Shown here: positions 12,394 through 23,140 of the stretch, piece after piece
How positions within the stretch are numbered: position 1 is the first letter of the stretch
Layout: every line of letters begins with the position of its first letter
From: Motacilla alba alba
Lineage: Eukaryota > Chordata > Aves > Passeriformes > Motacillidae
DNA length: 64,000 nt
Direction: 5' to 3'
Assembly: GCF_015832195.1 (NCBI RefSeq)
Contig: NC_052026.1
Location: forward strand, 16,091,013-16,155,012
Made by a program: the position numbers and the translations under genes
The notes under the pieces: model-generated
Told to the model about the DNA's origin: nothing
Database searches by the model: none
What the model saw: the letters and a program-made list of their open reading frames with translations, nothing else

Positions 12394-12468
12394 TGCACTT
12401 TAAATAGTTCATTTTCAATGGCTTTGACAGACAAACAGGCATATTACACACTTCTAGAAACAATACAA
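12304..12468. repeat. ATT-bearing repeat unit, copy 2
   Basis: Second, direct copy of the unit at 10651-10811, offset by about 1,653 bases. It begins with GTGTACACACAAAGAAATCC, has about 20 ATT triplets, then CTGCACTTTAAATAGTTC, ATTTTCAATGG and a tail ending GAAACAATACAA. It carries about five extra bases in the right flank relative to copy 1. The sequence between the copies, including a MIR relic, is not duplicated. Two insertions of one short repeat, or a very local duplication followed by loss of homology outside the unit, could both explain it. Confidence 0.85.
12332..12392. repeat. (ATT)n microsatellite, about 20 units
   Basis: An uninterrupted run of about 61 bases inside copy 2, almost the same length as the run in copy 1. 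It explains the long asparagine and tyrosine homopolymer open frames on the two strands here, which are not genes. Confidence 0.97.
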
Positions 12469-14075
12469 ATCAATCACACGAAACCCCTTCAATTTACAGT
12501 GACAACTTACAGGGTGTGGCTGCTGCTTTTAACTTACTTAGGATTTTTAGCAAATCGTTGAAGCCCAACTGTCTTGCTTTTCTCTCATACAGAAAGATTT
12601 TAAAAATAACAAAACCCAGCTATTTCGCCAGCTAAAACAGTCTTCAGACTGAACTAGTTCAAATGATATGATACTTCCACTTAGCTCTCATTCTATTTTT
12701 ATCTAAACCACTTCATACAATATTCAAAACATGAAAATATGATCAAATTAGAAAGTTAAGCATACCATGTGGGAAGCCTGAAAACATGGGTTACATTACC
12801 AGGTGAAGTTTATTTCTGTTCTTCTTTCCTATTCAGTAATTTTGGCTGTCTTCTGCTGTGCTACATTCTGCAAAAGATACAGTCACTAACCAAGAGACAT
12901 GGAGGATAAGCAATAAGGGCAAGTGAGTACAAGAATGATAATTAGTGTCACTTTTATCAAATTAATTAAGTATAGAGTTGGGCAGAGGGATCTAATCAGA
13001 ACATTTAGCTCCACCAGTACTAAGCCAGTTGCAATGTTAGACTGATCTTATTATGATTTTGGCTGGATCTTTTGTTTTGAAACATTTGCCTTTTGAGTGG
13101 ACAAGTGTTGTAGAATAAAGTGACAGAAAGCTGTAAACTCATCGGGATCGCCTTCCTTTTGTCTTCTTCTTTGCTCAATACAACAGTACTAACTCAGGGC
13201 CCATCTTAGACTTGTAAATATAGAAATCCTGGCTCTTACCTTTACTCCTCTCAGCCTCTCTTATTTCTCACCCCTGTAAACAGAGTTCTTCTGGCCAGGG
13301 TGAACTTGATTCCAAAAGATCTATCAGATTTTTCCCATTGCTTCTTTATTTGGTCAGCATCTCTGCAATTCTATTCAGGTCTTCTTAAGCTTTGCCTTTG
13401 TCTGCCTGCCCCACTTCTCCACACCTCCTGGGACAAGCAGCACATCAACTCCACTCTGCTTTTTGTCAACAACCAAAAGCAGCAGGTAAAGCTTTTTATC
13501 CCTAAGCTTTCTGTTAAGAGCAGGTCAGGAAAAAAGGATACTTTCTGTAGCTGACCTTGCTATGTCCGGAGACAAAACCCAAAGACAGAGGTGAATATGA
13601 AGGACAGAACTGGAGGATGTTCGTAGGGGAAACAGGAGGAAGGGTTTAGGGGAAAAGCCTTCCTGACCCACAGAGGGAGAGCGGAGTGTGGTGGAGGATG
13701 TGCAGGTTAGAAGACTCTACAACAGGCGGAAGGGCACAGCTGAGGAAGACACGAGGATAGAATTAATAGGACAAAATTATCCCATAGTCTTGTGGCTATG
13801 CACATGTCCACATGCCACAGGAAAAGGGCCCATTCAGACTCTGAAAAATGATTCGGCATGATTCAGGTCATCAGATGTAAGAGATGAGCCCAGCTGCAGC
13901 ACCCCAGGAACACCTCTCAAATTATCTCAAAACATTACCGGTATGGCTCTGACACACATGAAGGAGCTGCAGAAATCTGAAACTTCAAAAGAAAAGAACA
14001 AGGACTCAGTGTCTTTTCAGAAAAATAGATTATTGTTTTCTAACATTCAACTCAAGATTTTTAATCTCTGAGTCT
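12469..14075. other. Non-coding, nothing recognised
   Basis: No gene, retroelement or strong repeat seen. A slightly purine- and GC-richer patch lies around 13560-13760 (many GGAGGA-like words) but has no frame or motif that I can interpret. Open frames are under 90 codons. Confidence 0.4.
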
Positions 14076-14142
14076 TGCAATACCAAGAATTGCCAGCATT
14101 TGTAATACCAAGAATTGCAATTTGTAATACCAAGAATTGCAA
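14076..14142 (+). repeat. Three-copy minisatellite-like tandem repeat
   Basis: Three consecutive copies of a unit containing AATACCAAGAATTGC, at about 14079, 14104 and 14126. The last two are 22 bases apart and nearly identical (TTTGTAATACCAAGAATTGC). The first is slightly longer because of an inserted CAGCATT segment. Confidence 0.88.
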
Positions 14143-17100
14143 CACCCTTTTAACCTAGTATCAAACACCAACTACTTGGTATTTCCCCAGCCTTGCAGTT
14201 CCTGCTTTCCTTCTTCTCTCCTGCACTTCTCTCAATGCATCAATATCGGCATTTTGAAGCCCAGCTGGGGCACTCTGATCCTCTGCTGTGTCCCTGAAAG
14301 TGATCACTCACTCCGTGAAGAGGTCAAGCATTTTTGTCCCTGAAGATATCACAGCCAACAGGGGAGAAGGGAGAATTTGCCTCATTATCCAACTAAATCA
14401 AATTGAAAACCTCAGAGTGGGGCTGTCCCATTATCATGGAATTTTAAGAAGCAGCAGACCTGAAATGAGGCTGCTATGAGAAGGAGAGATGAGAAGCTAC
14501 AACCAGAAGCAAACAGGCCTTTCAGCTGGCAGTGGGAAGCACAGAAAGAGTGACACTCACACACAATCCAGAGCCCGCTGAAATCAGAGGCTGTCCAAGC
14601 ACTGCCAGCTTTGGACTCAGCACACCCAGACACTTTTGCCAAAGTGAATAATGCTGCACTGTTTTACAAAATCATGAAAAACAAGTAGACATTGCAGATT
14701 GTGAGAGATGAAGAAAAGATAATGGCAATTAACCACACAGAAGAGATCAGCTTCTGTGGACAAAACAGAAACTGGATTGGCAGCAGCTTGCTCAGAAATG
14801 TGCTGCAGATGTACTTCAGCATCAGGCTACTGAGATTCTGTCACCAATGGCTTTTTGGAAATAAAACAAATCAATAACCAAGAAATTACACTCCACATCA
14901 GGTTCAGGGGAACTCCTCTCCCTGTGTGGAGGAGGAATACACAATCATCTCATGCTGGTTTGGGATTTCTAAACACAGAATGAAATGCCACTCATATCAT
15001 AATGCTCACAGCGTGGAATTACTGTTTAGTGTCATTTCAGAGCACATGACAACGGTATTAACAAGACAGCCATTACAACTGGCTAAGCTCCATTTGAAGT
15101 CTTTCTTTTTAACTGCCTAACAGTGGCATGTTATTTCATATTAATTAGCAGCATTAAGCAAATGACAGTGCATGGAACAGGTTCAGGGTAGGTGGGGGTC
15201 TGAAAATAAACAGCTTTATAGGCAACCAGCAATCATTACTTACACAAGATCAGCCCCTAAACCATAATAACATACCAAATTTTCAGGAAAAAAAAAGTGG
15301 AGATGTAATTGTCACTTATGGATAAATGTGTTTTGGTTTTAGAAGAGCCTAAATGACTGCAAGGGATTTTGTCAAACCACGTTGCAGCTGTAATATTTAA
15401 AAAGCTCTAGCCGCAATGTTCTAGATTATAAACTACATGTGATTTCATTTTTATCATTCTGAATGGATTATGATTGAAATGAGTATGTAAAGTAATTGCC
15501 CATGTAGGCAATGCACCACCCTCCTCCGCCCCTGAGGCTCTTGTAAACAAAACAAGGTAACTCAAGGGAATATTCAGGGAATAATGTTAGTAAATGAAAA
15601 CTACACCCTTTTGTCAGTGTCTGTAATTTTTTCTGTATTCTTTTGAAGCCAGTATCTGCAGAATCTTTCATCAGAAGAACAGTCAGTGTCTGCAGCTATG
15701 GGTTGTGGAAACTAATTATTATGTTTCTCCAATAAAAACTTTTGTTCTAAAGAAAGTCATTCAATTGCCACCTATTTTGTACCCATTTACTCTCATCATC
15801 ATTTTTAGAAAAATCTGCCATGCCCAGTGAATGCACATATATATTCATGAAATCCACCTGCTCTCTTTACTTCACAATAGGACTGATTTGGCATGTGGTT
15901 TCTGTTGTATCCAAAGGTGTCACCATGCTTCAGACATTTCATGATAAACACCTTCAAAAAGCCTGACTTTCTGTTTGCTTTGTTTGAGGAGGAAGAGGGG
16001 AGAGGGCTCAGTGCTCAGATGAGAGCCAGGCACCAGGCTGATTGACAGCGTAATAAAATATCCCAATCTTCCTCTGTAATCTCACACAACATAATGTAAG
16101 TTGGCGTTGCTTCAGTGAAATGAAAGCTGTGACTCTTGACACGGCAGCCACTGCTGCAGCGTGCAGACAGAGTGCCCTGGCTCTGTGGGGTCAAGGCCTC
16201 ACCAGGTTTGCTAAAATAGGCTTTATATAGGTACAAATATTAGTATTGTAATACAAATATTTACTAACAACATCAGAGGGAAAAATCAGAGGGCACAGAG
16301 AGAATGCTCAGTCATTAGGCTACAACCTGATTACTCATCTTAGCACCACTGGTGAGTGCGACCAGGCAAGGAGCCTTCAGGCAGAGGGGTCTGGTACCTC
16401 TGGGGTGAGAAAGCATCTCTGAGGTGTTTGTGCTCGTGTGGACACAGGGTGTGACTCCCACAGGAGAGGGGTGGGTTTCAACCGCAGTAACCTGTAAAGA
16501 GATGGCAGCAAGCTCTTCAGCAGGAACTCAGGTTGCTCTTTTGAGTGATTGCCCCTGTTCTTGAGCCCCTTTTGTTCAGCTTTCAGTGCTCTTGCCCACC
16601 ACCCAACTCAAACCCTGCCAGGAGTTCACAGCTGTATTCCATCTTCTCCACATCAGCAAAGCCAAGGAGAGGCACTTGGTGGGTAAAGGTACCATGATTT
16701 TCCTCTGCTGTCAGAGAGCAAATGGGGCATCTAGAATGTCAAAGGTGGGAGTCAAAAAGGAAGCACAAATGGGAGTTGGTTCATGGGCATTTTGTTAAGA
16801 GATGGTCTACAATTTAAACAGGACCTGAAAAGCTCTGGCAAAGCTGATACAGCATCCAATTTCCTTGGTAAAGAAATAGATGTATTAAGGTCCTTCAAAC
16901 TTCTTAATAGGGAAAGAATAACCTTTTCCTACTTGCCTTTTTCTGTATCAATCATGGAGTCCTACACATGACTAAAGCACTGGCAGCTTCATTAGAGATA
17001 CCAGTATTGCCCACACACACTGCAAACCAAGAAGCTATTCCAGTCTCCAGAAGGCTTTCTCATTTGTCTGCAAGTTACTGATCTGCAAGGCTAAGCAGAA

Positions 17101-17957
17101 CATACATGAATTATATGTTCATTTCTGGTAAAGCAAACAACAAAAATGTAAAATTAATTCAATAGCTAAAAGGCATCTTTTGAAGTAACGTGGCTGTTGT
17201 ATCCATTTGTTACCTGCTGTATGGGTTTGTTTCCACAGCTCGTGGTTGTTTTGATGCCACAGTTCAACATATCAGTTTGATCCTATCTCAATCTATGCCA
17301 TCCCACACATGCATAGTGATTAATAAAGAGAGCCTTGAGATGGAACAAGTATGAACATGCTAGCAAAGCATATGGAATGATTTATGGTTACATGAGAAAA
17401 TTATGATTTACATGATATAAGACACATTTTCTCAGACTCAGAAAGGAAAGGGCAACTAAGATTTTCCTGGTACTTTTCATTTTCTAATTTCTAAGACTCT
17501 TCTTTTGAGAGCTTGTCCACTATTACAGCTATATCAGTTAGTTTAACTGACAATCATAACTCTCTCCATGAGACTTCCTGCTAGATAAAATACAACCCAA
17601 ACCATGGAAAACAGAAATTACTGTTTTCTACCAGTGCTAAAAATAGCAAAACTAAGGTCAGCTACAGATACCAATGCATACAAGCTGGCTATCCAAAGTC
17701 ATGTCAAGAACATCTGCCCAAATTACATTTAAACCATACCAACTCTGGCAGATTTTCAAAAACCTCCTTCCAAGAACCTGAAATATCCCATTAATATAAT
17801 TAATGCGACAGGCATTCTTATTTTTTTTCAAGCAGTGGCTTCAAAGAGGGGGCATGGATGCTGTGGGGAGAAATTAGATCAAGTCCACATTCAAACTTTC
17901 TGTACAAGAGCAGACAGGTCCCAACCCAGACTGACAGCCATCCTTCCATGGAATTCA
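14143..17957. other. Non-coding; possible conserved-looking stretch at 15130-15440
   Basis: Open frames are short (at most about 76 codons) and unrecognised. The interval 15130-15440 is rich in TAATTAG, AGCAAATGACA and TGTAATATTTA-type words and lacks repeats, which is typical of conserved non-coding elements but not proof of one. A GC-richer patch at about 16360-16480 shows no coding pattern. Confidence 0.4.
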
Positions 17958-18070
17958 AGCATGTTTTGAGCCAGTCACTAAATCTCTCCAGGCTTCAGTT
18001 GTCTCCCCATGGAAGGCGCACACAAAAAATTCCCACCATACACGTTAGGATTGTGTATGAATCAGACTTG
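17958..18070 (+). mobile_element. Degenerate MIR-type SINE fragment
   Basis: GAGCCAGTCACTAAATCTCT, then CCAGGCTTCAGTTGTCTCCC and a tail with TTAGGATTGTGTATGAATCAG reproduce the MIR core and 3' part in order (standard wording 'gcaagtcacttaatctctctgggcctcagtttccccatc...gttgtgaggattaaatgag'). It is heavily diverged, has no intact promoter boxes, and is in the same orientation as the MIRs at 11.6 and 25.4 kb. Confidence 0.68.
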
Positions 18071-19136
18071 TAGAGAACACCTTTCAGGACAACCTTGGCC
18101 ATGTTTTCACAAGCTCCTGAACAAAAAGTGAAAAACACCACACATTTTTAGGTCATTTGTATTAATAGCAGTTTAATCTGGTACTAGCAAGACTCAGAAT
18201 GCTTTTATTTATTTCTTCCCCAAATACTTTTTGCTGAGGCAATGTCCATCTAAATCCCAAATAAAAGCACAGTTTCACTTCTTTGTTTTGGCTTTACTGC
18301 CACAGACAATGGTCTCGATGTCAAGTGCCTTATGCTGCAAGACAAACACTGCTGCTCTGACACTGCTCACCACAGAAAAGCAGTGGTGTAAGGCAGCCCA
18401 AGGAGGCAGAGGCACTGATCCAGTGCTCTGTAAAATTAAGAGTGCAATGGAGTGAGAAATCTCCTGGTTGGGAAATTCTCATGTGAGTTGCTTGGGTAAA
18501 ACAACCAGTTATATATCCTACAGCACAAAGTGGAAGCCACCCATATTTTGTGAAAAATTATCCCTTTTCATGATTGTTAAAACTGACTTCTAAGAGTTCA
18601 CTACCATTGAATTATTTTCCCTAGCAATACGCTTAATTTTTGTCTATAATGTTCCCTGTTGTGCTCAGTTTGGATGCTGCATGAGTGCTGATTTATCTCT
18701 TAATAAGCCTCTATATCAGTGTTTCTCATCAATCCACTTCAATGCTAGGGGCTGCCACAGGAGACAATGGGAGTGAGGTGAGGGAGAATGTGAAGCATGT
18801 CCACTTTAGTCAGAATTCATATTAAAGAAAATCTTGCTCTCTTACATCCTCACATACCTTCATCCTTCAAACTGAAGCCGCTTTCCAAATCTACACCAGT
18901 AAATAACCAGATTGTAGACTGTATGATTAAAAAAAAAAGAACAATGAAAGCACAGGGGAGGCAGAAAACACATTCTCCTCACTCAGTCCCGTGGAAAAGC
19001 CTGAGCAGGCTGTTCTCTGCTGAGGGGCAGTAACACATCTGTCTACTTTCAACACTTTTGCAGCCCCCCACACCACATTATCCAAGTATCTGCCAGGCTC
19101 ACAGTGTGCCAGTGGTGCAGGAACATCCTGCTTGCT
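18071..19136. other. Non-coding, nothing recognised
   Basis: AT-rich spacer between two MIR relics. A nine-base A run lies near 18930. Open frames of up to about 97 codons on the minus strand (18927-19220) resemble nothing known and overlap the next MIR. Confidence 0.4.
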
Positions 19137-19235
19137 CCATTTTCCAGACGGAGGCAAAAGAGGAAGTGATTTGTTCAAAGTCACATGGGAAATCTGTGAG
19201 AAACAAGGAATTAAACCCAAAGCTCTTCAATCTTA
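19137..19235 (-). mobile_element. Degenerate MIR-type SINE fragment, reverse orientation
   Basis: The plus strand reads CCATTTTCCAGACGGAGGCA, AAGTGATTTGTTCAAAGTCA, CATGGGAAATCTGTGAG and GGAATTAAACCCAAAGCTCT. This is the reverse complement of the MIR core, whose usual wording is 'cattttacagatgaggaaactgaggca...agtgacttgcccaaggtcaca...gggattcgaaccca'. The last block corresponds to the tRNA-like B-box region. It is the best-preserved of the four MIRs here, but has no transcriptional competence that I can see. Confidence 0.75.
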
Positions 19236-21294
19236 CTTCATCTCTGACTGCACTCATGTACAGCACAGAGCTAAGGCCACATGGGTTAACAGCACATTGC
19301 CTTACACCACCTCTGGTTTTAATGAAAAGTGTTTTAGCAACATTATTTCCTATGAGCTTTAATGAAATTACACTGGACTTATCTGGTTCCCTAATAATCT
19401 AATAAAAGGAATATTATTAATTACCAATGCCATGAATTTTATGTCATTTACAAGAGTAAACTGAGCACTGAAAATGATGTGGAGTTTCAGCTACATCGTA
19501 ATGACAAACTTCAACTTTGATTTGCCTTTGAACCAAAGAAGAAAACCAAGTTCAAATGTAACTGAGATGTGAGTTTAAACATCCTTGGAATGCCGCTAAC
19601 ACATGCCAGCATTTCTGCTTTGATTGCAACAGCGCTGTTAGGGAAGATGCCTGCCTTCTGTTGCCAACAATGTTGTCTGAATACTAAAAATGCAGAACTA
19701 GAAGATGGCCTGATAGAGCCCATTCTGTGAGATTCACATTTCATCCAGATAATACTGCTCCTTCCATTGATGTGGGAGCTTCTAACAGAGATGGCAAGGA
19801 AAGGTACATAATATCAGCTGCAGAGGTGAGTCAGATAACTGCCATTTCAGTCCTACAAAGGACTGCCTTGAACATGAATGTAGGAAGCACAAAAGCAGCA
19901 CATCACAGGCTCCACTTCCATACACTGGGTGAGGCCGGGCTACAAGGCCAGCAACAGCATCACTTAAATTGATTGCAAAACTGAAATCTCAAAGACTTGC
20001 TCAGTTTGTTTTAAAGGCTTCCTTTATCTTCCACATACTTTCTATTGAGAATGTATATGAAATTTTAGAGCTACGTTGGAGACAAAGGGATAGATCATAG
20101 GAATTGCAGGAATTTACAACTACAAATATAAATCTGGTTGTCCTGATTCTCATATCATCAGCTGAAACTCAGACAGAGGAGTGGGTCTGACCCTAACACT
20201 GGCAGATTTCCAGCAGCCTCGCAGTGTCTGGTATTTCTGGATCTGCCAACTGACTCCATCCCTAGTGTTCCCAGGACAGGGATCTTACAGGGATACGTCA
20301 CCAGGGATACCTCCCTCTTAGAAAGGGGGAATGATAAATCAATAAATACAAAAGTTTCTCTCCAATTCAGCTGTGGAAATAGAACCCAACAACAACAGGC
20401 TGAGACAGCTACTCCTGAATGCCTCATACCCACAGACAAGGGCTTATGCAAGAAAATATTTCTTCTTGGAGACAGTATCATCAGTGGAAGTAAGGGCTCT
20501 TGGAAAAAAAATCTCTTCAATAAAAGTCTTACTCATTGGCATACTAAATTAAATTATTATATTAAAAAGTATTAAAACCATGCCAATATTTTAGGGTGTG
20601 CTTGTGTGCATCTGCAAAGTCTTGCTATGATTTTTTAGCATAGGGTTCTCCCTATTTAAGGTTTTATTAGGTTTTCCTGCAGTCCTTAAAATGTTTGCTC
20701 AGAGCTGCTGTAACTCTGGTTGCACTGCCCTGGGTCAGCCACCTTGAAAAGTTTCACAGCCATAAATTCAGCACAGCTCTGATGACAGCCAAGGAAGTTT
20801 GGAATTCTGCCCAGCCTCCTGCCCTTCTCCAGCAGCATGGCAGGGAAATTCTGGGACTGCCAGGATCCTCCCTCCTTAAGGGCTGCTCCAGCATCTCCAC
20901 AGCAGCAGCAGAGAAAATGGAACCAAACCAGAAAGATGGAACCTGACATACAAACAGTAACCAGATCCAGTGGTGATTCAAGCTTGTCCTCAAGAACCAA
21001 GGAGTATACACCATCATTTGATAATCTAAAATAGATCATAGCAATTTCTCAGAATTTTCAGTAGAAAACAAGCTCAATAAAACTATCTGAGAAAATTGTT
21101 CAAATATTTAAGGGCAACCATAAATTAAAATGCCCATAGAACAAAGACATTTCCCTAATTTTATCTGCCCACGGTCTTCTACTTAGTTGAGAATCTTTTA
21201 ATATCTATCTACATGTGAAAATATGCTCTACACTGAAAGCAAAATCAAAGTAAACACTTGGTGTGTAATAGGCTATCACTAAACTTTTAAAAAA
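19236..21294. other. Non-coding, nothing recognised
   Basis: Open frames reach 120 codons (20158-20520 minus) and 117 codons (20686-21039 minus) without recognisable domains. A GC-richer patch at 20690-20900 contains overlapping frames on both strands, which argues against a single real exon. No repeats are called. Confidence 0.4.
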
Positions 21295-21347
21295 CAGTTG
21301 AAGTAAATTGATAAAAGCAGTTAAAGTAAACTTGATAAAAGCAGTTA
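21295..21347 (+). repeat. Short tandem repeat, period 23-24
   Basis: CAGTTGAAGTAAATTGATAA plus AAG is followed directly by CAGTTAAAGTAAACTTGATA plus AAAG and then CAGTTA, giving two full units and a partial third. The units differ at one substitution and one indel, suggesting a recent slippage duplication. Confidence 0.88.
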
Positions 21348-22228
21348 TATCAGGTTATTTAAGGAAAAAATCATAGTATTTGAAAAACAAGGAACAGATA
21401 TCCCTATAGTACAAGCTAAAATTAACCACAGGGGCATCACAGTTAATAAACAGAAGTTATTATTCATTGATATTGATTCAATACAAAATGTATCTATTAC
21501 AGCTCTATTAGGCAGGCTGTGACCACCATAAACACACTGTTATCTGCTAAATATAAACCTTATTAGAAGAGTTTCCTACAAACAGTCCTAGGGGTAAATT
21601 TAATTTTCCTTCAATTATCTTAGGCATGAAGGTGAGAGTTCAGAGAGGTTTTCAATAGAAAACACTGTTTTAAATTCTCCAGCAGTTCCACATAGATATT
21701 CACTCTGACACTGCTATTTTCACTGTCCTTACCTTTAAATAAGTTTATCTTTTTATGACTAAGAGACTTTTAATGAGGTTTTTGTTGACCTAGAGCTCTA
21801 TTTCTAAGGGTATTTTTTAAAGTAAATACAGTTTTCAGGAGTTTATTGTCCTATATTTAGGAAAACTGTATGTGCAGTAGTATATTTACATACTACTACT
21901 ACTACTAACACTACTGTTTTAGACACACCTTCCCAACTGCCATGTAGTTAAGCATAACAGTAAGTGTTAAAAATTGTATTAAGAAATAAGGGATGTGTCT
22001 GTGTATGTTTGCTTTTGAAAAGGTGTGTTGTTTGTTTCTCCATTTTTCAAGTGTGATTACTGGATGTTTAAGATGTCAAAGGCAAGTGAAAGAAGCATCC
22101 AGAGCTCACCCAACCAATCAGCTCTCCACTCTTCAGAGTGTACAAAAAATGAGCCCTTTACAGCACCCACTATGGTGATCCTGCTGGACATGGCATTCCC
22201 GAATAACTCAGACTTGGAAATATCACCT
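21348..22228. other. Non-coding; small (TAC)n run
   Basis: AT-rich, no gene recognised. An imperfect (TAC)n run occupies 21891-21915. Nothing else stands out. Confidence 0.45.
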
Positions 22229-22265
22229 ATTCCAAGAAATCAAATTGATTTATTCCAAGAAATCA
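22229..22265 (+). repeat. Two-copy tandem repeat, period 22
   Basis: TATTCCAAGAAATCA occurs at 22229 and again at 22251, separated by AATTGAT. This is a simple local duplication. Confidence 0.85.
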
Positions 22266-22363
22266 GACTGAGCTTTAATCTGCCCTGACCATAAAGGGCT
22301 ATTTTGCCATGTATGTGTGCACAAAAGCTGGCATGTGTACATAATTCAGGCACACAAAGGAGT

Positions 22364-22424
22364 CACACATCTACACACACATTTACACACACCCTACACA
22401 CACATTTTCACACACACATATCAC
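22364..22424 (+). repeat. Imperfect CA-rich simple repeat
   Basis: Several short (CA)n/(AC)n blocks (CACACAT, ACACACACATTT, ACACACACC, CACACACATA) separated by T-rich interruptions. It creates the histidine/threonine-rich start of a 140-codon open frame (22304-22726) that I do not consider a gene. Confidence 0.85.
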
Positions 22425-22855
22425 AGCAGCTACAGAGAGGCTCAAGGGCTGAGCTCCAGTTGTTTTGTGCCTTTAGCACCCATGGCTGGCTCTCTCTGAG
22501 GGCTGGTTTTGGTGGGATGTTGGCCCCCAGTCAACTGAGGAGAGATGGATCAATGTGTCACCTTTCTCCCCCTCTGAGCTGCTTGGAAAGCCACCAAGCC
22601 AAGGGAGCTGGTGGCACCTGGATGACTGACCAAGAGTGGCCATGTTCAAGTGCTCAGAGAGGAGGAGCTGCAGGTCCATCTCACCAGGAACATCAGCATG
22701 GTGAGAGACCTAGAAAAAAGCCTTGATATAGCACCAAAGTGGAGAATGCTAAAATGTTCCTGGGAATGGCTGCTCAGGCTGCCACACAGTCACAGAGAGT
22801 TCCAGCTGTCCAAGGAAGAAATTTATCAAGGGTTTTCTGGCAAAAAGAGGAGCAT
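22425..22855. other. GC-richer unassigned patch
   Basis: GC content rises relative to the flanks (about 22440-22690) and open frames run on both strands, the longest being 140 codons. I see no domain, signal peptide or clear splice framing. It directly precedes an ancient CR1 3' end and may include diverged CR1 sequence, but I cannot align it. Confidence 0.35.
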
Positions 22856-23140
22856 AAGAAAGAACCAATTGTTCAAACTGAAGCCACACAAAGTCAGATT
22901 AGAAATAGGCACGTTATTAGCAGTGAGGTTAATTAATCATGGGAGAAACTTACTCATTTTGTGGTAGATTTCCCAACACTGGCTAATTTAAAAACCAACA
23001 TGCATTTTTCTGAAGCATATGGTCTTGTTCCAACAATAAGCAAAGTTAGTGGATACGAAGCAAAATAGAAGAGAGTTGCATGACCTGTCTTATGCAGGAG
23101 GCTAAATTTGCTGATCCAAGCAGCCATTCCTAATTTAGAC
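22856..23140 (+). mobile_element. Ancient CR1 LINE 3' end
   Basis: It follows an old amniote CR1 consensus through the end of ORF2 into the 3' untranslated region. The blocks are CAATTGTTCAAACTGAAGCC and AAAGTCAGATTAGAAATAGG (about 22867-22912), CAGTGAGGTTAATTAATCAT (about 22921), TTGTGGTAGATTTCCCAACA (about 22959), GCATATGGTCTTGTTCCAAC (about 23015), and CTGTCTTATGCAGGAGGCTA (about 23086). The last corresponds to the well-known 'tgtgttatgcaggaggtcagactagatgatc' 3' signature. It is heavily mutated and non-coding. It is a different, older lineage than the CR1 copies at 1.5 and 47.4 kb. Confidence 0.85.

Noticed and set aside
12251..12463. Open frame with a poly-asparagine run (and poly-tyrosine on the other strand)
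   Set aside because: Direct translation of the (ATT)n microsatellite.
22304..22726. 140-codon open frame with His/Thr-rich N-terminus
   Set aside because: The N-terminal part is produced by a CA-rich simple repeat and no domain follows.
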